Below are positions 7,630-15,928 of a stretch of DNA of 43,393 bases, piece after piece; position 1 is the stretch's first letter; the number at the start of each line of letters is the position of its first letter. The notes under the pieces were generated by a model. The model was not told where the DNA came from and made no database searches. It saw nothing but the letters and a program-made list of their open reading frames with translations. The DNA is from Bacteroidales bacterium (lineage in GTDB: Bacteria; Bacteroidota; Bacteroidia; Bacteroidales; Lentimicrobiaceae), in contig JAGXGB010000067.1 in assembly GCA_024636955.1 (NCBI GenBank), positions 1 to 43,393 of the forward strand. The letters are read 5' to 3'. Made by a program: the position numbers and the translations under genes.

Positions 7630-10062
7630 TTAGAATATTTTTGGATACCGGTTAGGGTTGTATTCGTTCATAATATTGTACACTGTTTCAAACACATCTT
7701 CAGCGTTAGGATTTGAGAAGTAATCGCCATCAGTGCTGTATGCTGCACGATGTGCTTTGGCTGTTATAGTTTTTGGAGATGAGTCGAGATACATAAATCC
7801 TTTTTGCACTTCCAAAACTTTTTGCATCATATACGCAGTTGCACCACCCGGAACATCCTCATCAAAGAATACTATTTTGTTAGTTTTCTTTAAGGATTTC
7901 ACAATTGTGTGGTTTACATCAAAAGGTTCAAGCGATTGCACATCAATTAATTCACAGGAAATGTTGAATGCATTCAACTGAGCTACAGCATCATGGGCAA
8001 TTCTAACACATGAACCGTAAGTAACAATAGTAACATCAGTTCCTTCAGCGAGTACTTCAGGAATACCGGGTTGTATTTTGTATTCACCTGGATTCGTTGG
8101 CTTCATTTCCCTCAAACGATAACCATTAAGGGGTTCAATGATAAGTGCCGGTTCATCTGATGCGAGCATGGTGTTATAGAATGCTGCTGCCCTGGTCATA
8201 TCACGGGGTACAAGCACATGAACACCTTTTATTGAGTTTATGACCATTGAAAGGGGAGAACCTGAATGCCAGATACCCTCCAACCTGTGACCGCGTGTAC
8301 TTATGATTACCGGGGCTTTCTGACCGCCTTTTGTACGATATTGCAGTGTTGCCAGGTCATCACTCAACACCTGCAATCCATAAAGCAAATAGTCAAAATA
8401 TTGAATTTCAGCAATTGGCCTTAGGCCTCTCATAGCCATTCCAACACCTTGACCTACAATGGTAGCTTCCCTGATACCGGTATCGAAAATACGCTCAACA
8501 CCGTATTTTTCTTGTAATCCCTCGTAACTTTGGTTTACACCGCCAATTTTGCCAACATCCTCACCAAAGAGTACCAGCTGAGGGTATTTAGTAAATAAAG
8601 CATCGAAGTTATCGCGCAGAATCTCACGTCCCGGAACCATTACAGGCTTTTCAGCATATTCAGGCTTCGTTTCTTTAATATTTGATATCTTCAGGTCTGA
8701 TTCACTGTAAAGATGAGAGTTATACCTGTCAGCACTATCCACTGAAATTTTAGTAAGCCATTGAGTAACGTTGGCTTTAAGTGAATTCTCCGGGTTGCTG
8801 CAAGAGTCGCATATTAACCTGAGTATTTTCCTACCTGATGATATTATATCTTTTCTTACTGGCTCAGCAATCATCTTAAGATCTTCTTTGATATTCTCGA
8901 TCTTATTTGTTTTTGCGCAATTACAAGTGGTGACATCAGCCATTTGTAGAAACTCGTCACGCAGCATTTTGATTGGTTCCTGGTAGTTATTCCAGGCAGT
9001 GCTGCGCGCTTTTCTTACAGTTGCTAATGCTTCTTTTTCAAGTGACACCAATGCCTGCTCATCAGCAATACCAGATTCAATGATCCAGGAGCGCATCTTT
9101 GAAATACCATCAAATTGCTTTTCCCATTCCAAACGTTCAGTTGACTTGTACCTCTCATGTGAACCACTGGTTGAATGACCTTGAGGCTGGGTAAGTTCAG
9201 TTACATGAAAAAGTACAGGTATATGTTGCTGCCGGCATATCTCAATTCCTTCACGGTATACTTCAAGTAGTTTAGCATAGTTCCAACCTTCCACTTTATA
9301 TATCAAAAGGCCATCACCATTTTCATCAGCCTGAAATCCTTTTAAGACTTCTGAAATGCTTTGCTTTGTTGTTTGGTATTTGCTGGGAACAGAAATGCCC
9401 CAACCGTCATCCCAAACAGAAATAGCCATTGGTATCTGCAATACACCTGCTGCATTTATTGTCTCAAAGAAAATGCCTTCGGAGGTTGAGGCATCACCTA
9501 TAGTACCAAAAGCAACTTCATTACCCTGATTTGAAAATCCCTTTTCAACAACCGGATTATTTAACTTACGGAATATTTTGGAGGCCTGGGCTAATCCCAG
9601 GAGCCGTGGCATTTGCCCGGCTGTTGGTGAAATATCTGCCGATGAGTTTCTTTGAAGGGTAAGGTCTTTCCAATATCCTTTGTCATCAAGGCTTCTTGTG
9701 GCAAAGTGGTTGTTCATCACTCTTCCTGCAGTCCCTGGATTTATAGAGGTATCAGTATCACCGTATATCTGGGAAAAGAATTCTTCGAGGGACATCATCC
9801 CGGTGGCAAGCATAAAAGTTTGATCACGATAGTATCCTGAACGCCAATCGCCTGCCTTGAATACATGAGCCATTGCAAGTTGTGGTATTTCTTTACCATC
9901 ACCAAATATTCCGAATTTACCTTTACCTGTAAGAACCTCTTTTCTTCCCAGAATACTTGCCTGTCTGCTTTCGAAAGCTATGCGGTAATCATTGAGTATT
10001 TCATTCGCTGTCAATCCTGCAACAATAGTAGTTTTTAATTCCCTTGCCTCCTTTGTAGTCAT
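7630..10062 (-). CDS. Fused E1 alpha/beta subunit of a 2-oxo acid dehydrogenase
   Basis: An 810-aa thiamine-diphosphate enzyme carries the E1 alpha domain in the N-terminal half and E1 beta in the C-terminal half, a fusion common in Bacteroidota. The alpha part shows the ThDP motif region TIGDASTSEGIFFETINAAG and the substrate-loop region HSTSGSHERYKS. A spacer of about 100 residues follows, with the sequence CNCAKTN at its start. The beta part shows LFGEDVGKIGGVNQSYEG, FDTGIREATIVGQGVGMAMR and IAEIQYFDYLLYG. It decarboxylates pyruvate or branched-chain oxo acids and passes the acyl group to E2 (1696-3243). ATG at 10062 follows AAAGAA and matches the usual family start; a TTG 30 bases upstream is less likely. 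Confidence 0.92.
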   Translation of the reverse strand: MTTKEARELKTTIVAGLTANEILNDYRIAFESRQASILGRKEVLTGKGKFGIFGDGKEIPQLAMAHVFKAGDWRSGYYRDQTFMLATGMMSLEEFFSQIYGDTDTSINPGTAGRVMNNHFATRSLDDKGYWKDLTLQRNSSADISPTAGQMPRLLGLAQASKIFRKLNNPVVEKGFSNQGNEVAFGTIGDASTSEGIFFETINAAGVLQIPMAISVWDDGWGISVPSKYQTTKQSISEVLKGFQADENGDGLLIYKVEGWNYAKLLEVYREGIEICRQQHIPVLFHVTELTQPQGHSTSGSHERYKSTERLEWEKQFDGISKMRSWIIESGIADEQALVSLEKEALATVRKARSTAWNNYQEPIKMLRDEFLQMADVTTCNCAKTNKIENIKEDLKMIAEPVRKDIISSGRKILRLICDSCSNPENSLKANVTQWLTKISVDSADRYNSHLYSESDLKISNIKETKPEYAEKPVMVPGREILRDNFDALFTKYPQLVLFGEDVGKIGGVNQSYEGLQEKYGVERIFDTGIREATIVGQGVGMAMRGLRPIAEIQYFDYLLYGLQVLSDDLATLQYRTKGGQKAPVIISTRGHRLEGIWHSGSPLSMVINSIKGVHVLVPRDMTRAAAFYNTMLASDEPALIIEPLNGYRLREMKPTNPGEYKIQPGIPEVLAEGTDVTIVTYGSCVRIAHDAVAQLNAFNISCELIDVQSLEPFDVNHTIVKSLKKTNKIVFFDEDVPGGATAYMMQKVLEVQKGFMYLDSSPKTITAKAHRAAYSTDGDYFSNPNAEDVFETVYNIMNEYNPNRYPKIF

Positions 10063-10142
10063 AAAATTTCTTTGTTTGAAATCTGTTAACAAATATCAGA
10101 ACTATTGGTTCATAAACCATATACCATTGATTACATTCAAAG

Positions 10143-10184
10143 CCCTGTTAGTCTGATTGCAATTACCCTGTTAGCCTGATTGCA
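10143..10184. repeat. 23-bp intergenic tandem repeat
   Basis: CCCTGTTAGTCTGATTGCA (10143-10161) and CCCTGTTAGCCTGATTGCA (10166-10184) are two copies with a 23-base period. They lie 80-120 bases upstream of the E1 start and about 30 bases past the stop codon of the next gene. Confidence 0.85.
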
Positions 10185-10214
10185 TTCAACGCTTTGGCAG
10201 CGTGAAGTACAAAT

Positions 10215-10961
10215 TTACTTTGCACATCGGGAGATATGTGAAATTATATCATAATCTGACCAGGTTTGCAACAATTCAGATGTAATTCCGCACCGTGATA
10301 TCATTTCATCAATATCATCATCGGTTTTAAGTCCATATTGGTTCTCAAGTGTAGCACGTGGTATAACATTGAGCAGTTGTTCACGCAACCGGTTCACTGC
10401 CAGTATGGAATTCATCTTTTTGAGTTCTTTTCCTTCTTTGCTGAAGGCATTATATAACAGGCTGAATGGCCCAGGAAGTAGTATTCCGCCTCCATCAGGA
10501 TTTGCATACTTGCTCCTGTAGACAATGTGAGGGATATTGGTTTTTTCGAATAATATTTCTTCAGGAACTCTCAACTCAAGGAATTCACGCTTAAATTCTG
10601 CATAAGTAGCAGGATACGGCTTTATTTCAGCTGTTTTTAGGATGATAGTATCGCCAATTAAGGTTACATCAAGTTTATAGGAATCAGCCGATAGGCGTTG
10701 GGGAATCTTCATTGTATAAGGTTTGTAACCTACCATGGATACCCTCAGGGAGTCACCGGGATTCATTACTAAGAAGAAAATTCCTTCAATGTCAGTAAAT
10801 GTGCCGTAATGCCTTGTAATATTATACGCATGTGCGCCTACTAATTCATCACCTCTCAGGTCCCACACCTGACCTTTTATCATTACGTACTGCTGGGCAT
10901 GTAAACTCAATGCCATAAAAAGCATCAATAACATCACACCCGGTTTAATCAATTGTTGCAT
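10215..10961 (-). CDS. Secreted protein with carboxypeptidase-regulatory-like domain
   Basis: This 248-aa protein has an N-terminal signal peptide (hydrophobic 8-21, cleavage after HAQ). An Ig-like carboxypeptidase-regulatory domain follows (about 25-110, IKGQVWDLRGDELVGAHAY through VSMVGYKPYTMKIP), the same fold as the plug-preceding domain of TonB-dependent receptors. The remaining 135 residues match no domain I recognise. Bacteroidota use such proteins in the periplasm or outer membrane; the role is unknown. It stands alone between the E1 gene and a divergent YceI gene. Confidence 0.8.
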   Translation of the reverse strand: MQQLIKPGVMLLMLFMALSLHAQQYVMIKGQVWDLRGDELVGAHAYNITRHYGTFTDIEGIFFLVMNPGDSLRVSMVGYKPYTMKIPQRLSADSYKLDVTLIGDTIILKTAEIKPYPATYAEFKREFLELRVPEEILFEKTNIPHIVYRSKYANPDGGGILLPGPFSLLYNAFSKEGKELKKMNSILAVNRLREQLLNVIPRATLENQYGLKTDDDIDEMISRCGITSELLQTWSDYDIISHISRCAK

Positions 10962-11296
10962 ACGTTAGTGTAAGTGACAAATATACGGACTTGGTCAATA
11001 ATTGCCTGGTTAATTATTGTTAATTTAAAATTGCTGTTTGTTTAATCTTTTGAACATTTTCGATTAACAATAGTTTATAGTATCCTATATGAAAAATAAT
11101 CAGCTTCTATTACCATCAACCCTACAGATATTATACTATTATAATAGAGTTAGCCTACGATTAGTCTACCCTCAGGGTAGACTAACAGTAGTTTAACCGT
11201 AGTCTAACCGTAAAGTATCCATAGAGTATTTATTAATGAATCAAATTTTGTAAAGATTATTATTAAGTTAACTAACAAATCAAATCAACTAAAGAG
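10962..11296. other. Divergent intergenic region upstream of the YceI gene
   Basis: This 335-base AT-rich region separates two divergently transcribed genes for exported proteins. No ORF or RNA gene is visible. Its notable content is the palindrome and 11-bp direct-repeat array at 11161-11212, annotated separately. The rest is low-complexity A/T sequence. Confidence 0.7.
11161..11212 (+). promoter_or_regulatory. Palindrome plus 11-bp phased direct repeats, candidate operator
   Basis: TTAGTCTACCCT-C-AGGGTAGACTAA (11161-11185) is a perfect 12-bp inverted repeat. It runs into three head-to-tail 11-mers: GACTAACAGTA (11180-11190), GTTTAACCGTA (11191-11201) and GTCTAACCGTA (11202-11212). The 11-base period places related boxes on one face of the helix, about 85 bases upstream of the YceI start. 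This suits a multimeric regulator site, but the cognate protein is unknown. Confidence 0.6.
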
Positions 11297-11953
11297 ATGA
11301 AAAATTTTATTAAATTATCAAGCCTGTTATTCCTTAGTGTATTCATGATGTCGTGTGCAAACAATGAAAATAAAGCAGAATCAGGTGAAGCAAAACAAGT
11401 AACAGTAACTGAAGGCGAAAAAACCTTTACTGTTGATTCAACTAACTCAACAATTAACTGGGTAGGTTCAAAACCTACAGGGAAACATGAAGGTACCATT
11501 CAGATTTCGGGAGGTGAGGTACTTGTAACCGACGGTAATTTGGTTGGTGGCAACTTTACCATTGATATGAATACTATCGTAAACCATGACCTTACTGATC
11601 CTGAAGCGAATGCAAAACTTGTTGGTCATTTGAAATCGGCAGATTTCTTTGAAGTTGAAACCAATCCAACATCAAAGTTTGTGATTACATCAGTTGAGCC
11701 AAAAACCGGAAGCACTGAAAATTATAATGTTACCGGTAACCTTACACTCAAGGAAAATACTAAGAGCGTAACCTTCCCGGTATCTTATTCTCTTACTGAA
11801 GAAATGCTTAAAGTTGAAAGTACAGAATTCGTGGTCGACCGCTCAGAATGGGACGTAAGATATGGTTCAAGGAAATTCTTTGATAACCTGAGAGACAACT
11901 ACATAAGTGACGATATTTCCTTCCAAGTTACAATTAACGCAAAAGTTGATTAA
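11297..11953 (+). CDS. YceI family lipoprotein
   Basis: This is a 218-aa YceI-type lipocalin-like beta-barrel that binds polyisoprenoid or other hydrophobic ligands in the cell envelope. The N-terminus is a lipoprotein signal with lipobox VFMMSC (C20). The domain (about 40-217) shows DSTNSTINWVGSKPTGKHEG, DLTDPEANAKLVGHLKSADF, VTGNLTLKENTKSVTFPV and EWDVRYGSRKFF, all typical of YceI. It is monocistronic, with its own terminator. The upstream 11-bp repeat array suggests dedicated regulation. The ligand is not determinable. Confidence 0.93.
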   Translation: MKNFIKLSSLLFLSVFMMSCANNENKAESGEAKQVTVTEGEKTFTVDSTNSTINWVGSKPTGKHEGTIQISGGEVLVTDGNLVGGNFTIDMNTIVNHDLTDPEANAKLVGHLKSADFFEVETNPTSKFVITSVEPKTGSTENYNVTGNLTLKENTKSVTFPVSYSLTEEMLKVESTEFVVDRSEWDVRYGSRKFFDNLRDNYISDDISFQVTINAKVD

Positions 11954-11976
11954 CCTACTAAGGAAGAAGGGAGAAT

Positions 11977-12009
11977 AGGGTGGTTCTTAAATGGAGCTGC
12001 CCTTTTTTT
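11977..12009 (+). terminator. Intrinsic terminator after the YceI gene
   Basis: AGGGTGGTT (11977-11985) pairs with AGCTGCCCT (11995-12003) over nine positions including three G-U pairs, with a 9-base loop. A T7 run (12003-12009) follows. The YceI stop codon is about 25 bases upstream. Confidence 0.7.
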
Positions 12010-12096
12010 ATGCCCTGTCGCCAACCATTTTATGCCCTGTCGCCAACCATTTATTGCCTTGTCACCAACCATTTAATGCCTTGTCACCAACCATTT
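12009..12096. repeat. Four 22-bp tandem copies of a gene's 3' end
   Basis: Four contiguous copies lie at 12009-12030, 12031-12052, 12053-12074 and 12075-12096. Each has the form tgccctgtcgccaaccattt or tgccttgtcaccaaccattt. The last copy encodes the C-terminal KWLVTRH of the minus-strand lipoprotein gene (stop 12073-12075); the other three lie past the stop. The two outermost copies share variants not found in the inner two, suggesting duplication in steps. Confidence 0.95.
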
Positions 12097-12681
12097 CCGG
12101 TATTCCTCAACCAGGCTAACGCTGGTTTCATCAGGCTTAGATATTGATGTAGTTACAGTAAATGTTTTATTCTCTATGGGCCAGAACACAACAGGCATAT
12201 GCTCATTGCCGTATACTCCGTTTGATGTTAAATATGATTCAGAGTCGAGAGCAGTGCTGATATTCATCATTACCGGGCTTTTTGAATCAAATTGATATAG
12301 CCTGGCTGAATTTAGGTCATCAAATTCAAGTGTGACTTCTCCATGCAACTGGTTGTTTTCTTCAAATAAACGGGTGCTGATATTTTTTGCTGTGGGAAAA
12401 TCTTCTGCTATTTGAGTACCATTTAAGTATTTATCAAGCAATTCTTTGAAGTCCTCTGCTGAAACATCTCTTCCTTCATCCATAACTGAATAGATGTTTA
12501 TATACTTTATAGTTAATTTTCCGGAGTTAGGGCCTGTTAGTTCGTATGTATATTCTTTATTCTCAACAGTAAGGCAGGAAGAGAACCCCAACATCATAAA
12601 TACGCCCATTGTTATCGCTAACAAGAACCATTTGTGATTTCTAACTTTTTTTGAACCTTTACCCTCAGATTTGATTTCCAT
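12073..12681 (-). CDS. Putative lipoprotein of unknown function
   Basis: I do not recognise this 202-aa protein. It has a basic N-terminus, a hydrophobic segment (about 18-33) and a lipobox-like LGFSSC (C36), so it is probably lipid-anchored. The mature part has alternating charged/hydrophobic stretches typical of beta structure (YTYELTGPNSGKLTIKYINI), then SVMDEGRDVSAEDFKELLDKY, an acidic helix. Its 3' end has been tandemly duplicated downstream. It is last in a minus-strand group after pabB-pabC, with a 51-base gap, so co-transcription is possible but functional linkage is not evident. Confidence 0.75.
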   Translation of the reverse strand: MEIKSEGKGSKKVRNHKWFLLAITMGVFMMLGFSSCLTVENKEYTYELTGPNSGKLTIKYINIYSVMDEGRDVSAEDFKELLDKYLNGTQIAEDFPTAKNISTRLFEENNQLHGEVTLEFDDLNSARLYQFDSKSPVMMNISTALDSESYLTSNGVYGNEHMPVVFWPIENKTFTVTTSISKPDETSVSLVEEYRKWLVTRH

Positions 12682-12732
12682 GATGATGATGTTTGGATTT
12701 AATTTTACAATAATAAATATTATTTCAGTAAC

Positions 12733-13332
12733 TCAGCCCACAATTGAATCTGTTGACCTGAAATTGGAAAAGTCGCTGTTAAGCATGCAATTCAGCAGAA
12801 TAAATGAATCAAATTCCCGAAAGTTATGAATGGTTATTTCTCTTTCAAATATTTGTCCGGTTTCAATTAATCTCTGCCTTGCAGTACCTTTTAACAGGGG
12901 AGTAGCAGGCGTATACCATTTGTTACTATCAAAAAAGGCGATGTTAGTATAACTTGTGTCGGTTATCATTTCGTTTTTCACAATTAGTATTTCGTCGCAA
13001 TCGCCTTTATTCATCAGTAATTCATTTAGCATTTTCCTATCCCTGAATTTATAGGTATAGTCAATTGTATCACACTTTATAAGCTTAAGCGTTTGAATGT
13101 TTCTGGGCTTATAATGATCATACTGCGCTGTATAATCAGTATCAGAATATTCGACTCTACACTTAACAACTCCTGATGTAAAAAGTGGGGGAACAGCAAT
13201 TATATTTTCAATGTCAGGCAAACTGTCCCTTCTATAAAAATGGCTCAAAGTATTGGCCATCCTTAAACGGTGGTACTCCAAATATTGTGGAATGCCATCA
13301 ACTATTTTGATGGTTTCAATAAATTGGAACAT
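12733..13332 (-). CDS. pabC: Aminotransferase class IV, probable 4-amino-4-deoxychorismate lyase
   Basis: This 199-aa fold-type IV PLP enzyme is shorter than typical PabC but matches the compact Bacteroidota form. Family marks are the opening FIETIKIVDG, the segment YTYKFRDRKMLNEL that should carry the PLP lysine, DEILIVKNEMITDTSYTNIAF, and PLLKGTARQRLI. It would cleave 4-amino-4-deoxychorismate to p-aminobenzoate and pyruvate for folate. ATG at 13332 is chosen over an upstream TTG. The gene overlaps the end of pabB by 17 bases, implying translational coupling. Confidence 0.88.
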   Translation of the reverse strand: MFQFIETIKIVDGIPQYLEYHRLRMANTLSHFYRRDSLPDIENIIAVPPLFTSGVVKCRVEYSDTDYTAQYDHYKPRNIQTLKLIKCDTIDYTYKFRDRKMLNELLMNKGDCDEILIVKNEMITDTSYTNIAFFDSNKWYTPATPLLKGTARQRLIETGQIFEREITIHNFREFDSFILLNCMLNSDFSNFRSTDSIVG

Positions 13333-14308
13333 ACACTTTATCAATTAGTTCATTGTATTCATCGAGAGGATCACTTAATGCAGTTATTCCACCGCCACTT
13401 TTAAAAAAGAGCTTATCACCTGACCTCTCAATGAACCTGATTGAAACCGCTGTTTCGAGGTTATTACCATCAAAATATCCGAAAATGCCAGTATAATTAC
13501 CCCTGTTGTACGATTCAATTGTATTGATCAGTTCTACTGTTTTCTCTTTTGGAGCTCCTGTAACAGATCCTGCAGGAAGCAGCGCTGCAATGATGCCACC
13601 GAGATTGGTTCTGTAATCAGGCGCAAGTTCTCCTGTTATAATTGAACTGGCCTGGATTATTTCTCCTTTGTTGGTTGTGATTTTTTCTAAGTAGCGAAAC
13701 TTCTCAACCTCCACATTTGAAGCAACTATATTCAGGTCATTACGCAAAAGGTCAACAATGGTATTGTGTTCAAACAGTTCTTTCTGATTATTAAGGAGTT
13801 TTGCTTCAGCCTCAGGGATATTGGCAGAGATTGTCCCTTTCATAGGCCGTGTTTCAATTATACCGTCCTTAATACTTATAAACATCTCGGGGGAAAACAC
13901 AACAAACTCATTCTTAAAGAGCATCTTGTACTTTGCTTTGCTGAATCTGAATATTTCATCAAGAGAATATCCTGTTTCAATTTGCGTTCTGAATGTAAGA
14001 TTGAGCAGATAGGTGTCACCCCGTTGAAGGGCAACTTTTACTTGATCAAAGGCCTTTAAGTATTCATTATAATCAACTGGGAAAACGGTAAACTCTTTCT
14101 TTATGTGATTATGGCTGTTAAGTTCATTTTCAAGCTTATCGTCAATATTAGAAAAGTTATTAATCCTGAAGAAGATACCTTTTTCAGCTGCTTCATCAGG
14201 TGAAAGTACAAGACTATTTGTGCCGGAAAAATCAATAATAAAAAAGAATTTCTCTCCTTTTGCAGAGAGGTCAGAAATCTTTTTAATTACTTTGTTGCTA
14301 ATATTCAT
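13316..14308 (-). CDS. pabB: Aminodeoxychorismate synthase component I
   Basis: This 330-aa chorismate-binding enzyme lacks the long N-terminal regulatory domain of TrpE, the usual length for short PabB proteins. Motifs in order: FSPEMFISIKDGIIETRPMKGT, LRNDLNIVASNVEVEKF, GSVTGAPKEKTVELI, GNYTGIFGYFDGNNLETAVS and KSGGGITALSDP. It aminates chorismate with ammonia supplied by PabA. It starts 24 bases from the divergent pabA start and overlaps pabC. Anthranilate synthase is less likely given pabC alongside. Confidence 0.9.
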   Translation of the reverse strand: MNISNKVIKKISDLSAKGEKFFFIIDFSGTNSLVLSPDEAAEKGIFFRINNFSNIDDKLENELNSHNHIKKEFTVFPVDYNEYLKAFDQVKVALQRGDTYLLNLTFRTQIETGYSLDEIFRFSKAKYKMLFKNEFVVFSPEMFISIKDGIIETRPMKGTISANIPEAEAKLLNNQKELFEHNTIVDLLRNDLNIVASNVEVEKFRYLEKITTNKGEIIQASSIITGELAPDYRTNLGGIIAALLPAGSVTGAPKEKTVELINTIESYNRGNYTGIFGYFDGNNLETAVSIRFIERSGDKLFFKSGGGITALSDPLDEYNELIDKVYVPIY

Positions 14309-14332
14309 AATTTAACGGCAAATTGATACTGA

Positions 14333-14905
14333 ATGATAAAGGTATTCCTTTTAGATAATCACGATAGCTTTACATATAACCTTGCTGCTCTGTTAAGGAA
14401 GTCAGGTTCTGTTAATCTTAGCATTAATATTCCTGAAAAAACTGATATCCCGTCGTTGTCGTCTTTTGATAAAATAGTCTTTTCACCCGGTCCGGGATTG
14501 CCTTCAGAATTTCCATTGATGCGGACAATACTCGACAGATACAAACAAAGTAAAAGTATTTTGGGTGTATGCCTTGGCCACCAGTTTATTGGTGAATATT
14601 TTGGAGCAAATTTAAGCAATCTGCAGGCTGTAAGTCACGGCAGAATTAAAAAACTACATCTACTCCACAAACAAAGCAAATTGTACGCCGGAGTTCCTGA
14701 TAAGAGTGAAATAGGATTGTACCACTCATGGTATGTGAATAAAGATAATTTGCCTGAATGCTTAACCATTACTGCCGAGTGTGATGACCACATGATCATG
14801 AGCCTTGAACACAAGGAATATGATATACAGTCGGTTCAGTTCCATCCGGAGTCTTTTATGACCCAATATGGTGCTGCAATGATGAGAAATTGGCTGAAAG
14901 TATAG
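14333..14905 (+). CDS. pabA: Glutamine amidotransferase, aminodeoxychorismate/anthranilate synthase component II
   Basis: This is a 190-aa class I glutamine amidotransferase with the full triad: nucleophile C80 in GVCLGHQF, then H171 and E173 in QFHPESF. The oxyanion region is FSPGPGLP. It hydrolyses glutamine and channels ammonia to PabB, encoded head-to-head only 24 bases away. The promoter must therefore overlap the pabB 5' end, or the pair shares a short bidirectional region. The 3' end with the TAG stop is partly duplicated downstream. Confidence 0.92.
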   Translation: MIKVFLLDNHDSFTYNLAALLRKSGSVNLSINIPEKTDIPSLSSFDKIVFSPGPGLPSEFPLMRTILDRYKQSKSILGVCLGHQFIGEYFGANLSNLQAVSHGRIKKLHLLHKQSKLYAGVPDKSEIGLYHSWYVNKDNLPECLTITAECDDHMIMSLEHKEYDIQSVQFHPESFMTQYGAAMMRNWLKV

Positions 14906-14966
14906 GACACCTTCAAGCCGCCTCAACATTAATAACCGGCTGAAAGAATAGAACCTTCAAGCCGCC
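14892..14966. repeat. Duplicated 3' end of pabA, including the stop codon
   Basis: The 31-base segment 14892-14922 (ggctgaaagtataggacacc...) spans the pabA stop codon at 14903-14905. It recurs at 14938-14966 as ggctgaaagaatagaacctt..., keeping the in-phase TAG. The copies are 46 bases apart and separated by 15 unique bases. Confidence 0.85.
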
Positions 14967-15014
14967 GGATCCATTGTAATAGTGCTGAACCGGATTATAT
15001 CGGCTATAAAAACT

Positions 15015-15022
15015 TATATTTG
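15015..15022 (+). promoter_or_regulatory. -7 promoter element TATATTTG
   Basis: A perfect Bacteroidota -7 box (TAnnTTTG) lies 22 bases upstream of the 15044 start. No clear -33 TTG is visible at the expected distance. The implied leader is only about 15-20 bases, leaving no room for a riboswitch ahead of this vitamin-salvage operon. Confidence 0.55.
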
Positions 15023-15043
15023 CACTTTTAAAACTATATTGCT

Positions 15044-15289
15044 ATGTTAATCTCAGTTGAAATTTCATACTATCCGCTAAAAGAGGAATTTAAGGCTCCT
15101 ATCCTGAAGTTTATTGAAGAGCTAAATTTGAATAAAAACCTCATCATCAGAACAAATACTATGGCAACCCAGGTGTTTGGCAAATTTGATGAAGTGATGG
15201 GTACTGTTACCAACTGCATAAAGAATGCTTTTGAACTGCCTCATTCAGTGTTCGTTATGAAAGTAATAAATGCTGATTTGCGTAGTTAG
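15044..15289 (+). CDS. YkoF-like thiamine/hydroxymethylpyrimidine-binding family protein
   Basis: This 81-aa protein resembles one repeat of the YkoF/MTH1187 family: VEISYYPLKEEFKAPILKFI, then IIRTNTMATQVFGKFDEVM and a C-terminal beta strand. Such ferredoxin-like small proteins bind thiamine or its pyrimidine precursor in other bacteria. It is first in an operon with a PnuC-family transporter (6-base gap) and a NadR-like kinase, which suggests vitamin scavenging. The ligand is inferred from context, not read from residues. Confidence 0.75.
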   Translation: MLISVEISYYPLKEEFKAPILKFIEELNLNKNLIIRTNTMATQVFGKFDEVMGTVTNCIKNAFELPHSVFVMKVINADLRS

Positions 15290-15295
15290 GAGGTA

Positions 15296-15928
15296 ATGGA
15301 GTTCATCAACCAGTTATTTCGTGATCTTGCCAACACAGGTTACCTGGAGATTATTGCAGTAATTACAGGAATTGGTAGTGTTTGGTATGCACGGCGTGAA
15401 AATATACTCGTTTATCCGGTTGGAATAGTTAGTGTGCTTATATATGTGTATATCTGCTATAATGCGCAATTATATGCTGATGCCGGTATAAATATATTTT
15501 ACTTTTTCATGAGTGTATATGGCTGGTATCACTGGACTCATAAAAATGGCAAAGTAATAACACGTGAAATATCAATGAACACCACCAAAGAGCAAATACT
15601 TGGGGTGGTCATGACTGTTGTTGCGTTTTTTGCCATTTTTGCGTTAATGTGGTGGTTCAATAAGGACAATGTGGTATATATGAATTCCTATGTGCCATAC
15701 GTTGATTCACTTACAACTGCAATTTTTGTGGTGGGGATGTGGTTAATGGCGCTGAAAAGAGTAGAAAATTGGATATACTGGATTGTTGGTGACTTAATAT
15801 CGATACCTCTGTATGTTAGTAAGGGACTGATATTTACGAGTGTTCAGTTTGTGGTTTTTTTGGTAATAGCAATGCTTGGTTATTTAGAATGGCGAAAAAG
15901 ATGGTATCAAAGAAACCTATCCGTATAG
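15296..15928 (+). CDS. PnuC-family vitamin transporter (nicotinamide riboside or thiamine)
   Basis: This 210-aa integral membrane protein has about seven hydrophobic segments and the PnuC signature ADAGINIFYFFMSVYGWYHW plus ENWIYWIVGDLISIPLYV. PnuC proteins take up nicotinamide riboside by facilitated diffusion, and PnuT relatives take up thiamine; both depend on intracellular phosphorylation. AGGAGG at 15288-15293 is only 2 bases from the ATG, unusually close, and overlaps the upstream stop codon. The next gene, a kinase, overlaps by 40 bases. The YkoF-like neighbour favours thiamine, the NadR-like kinase favours nicotinamide riboside; neither is settled. Confidence 0.9.
   Translation: MEFINQLFRDLANTGYLEIIAVITGIGSVWYARRENILVYPVGIVSVLIYVYICYNAQLYADAGINIFYFFMSVYGWYHWTHKNGKVITREISMNTTKEQILGVVMTVVAFFAIFALMWWFNKDNVVYMNSYVPYVDSLTTAIFVVGMWLMALKRVENWIYWIVGDLISIPLYVSKGLIFTSVQFVVFLVIAMLGYLEWRKRWYQRNLSV

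Noticed and set aside
14967..15043. TPP riboswitch ahead of the vitamin-salvage operon
   Set aside because: No CTGAGA or ACCTGA core is present and the predicted leader is only 15-20 bases.
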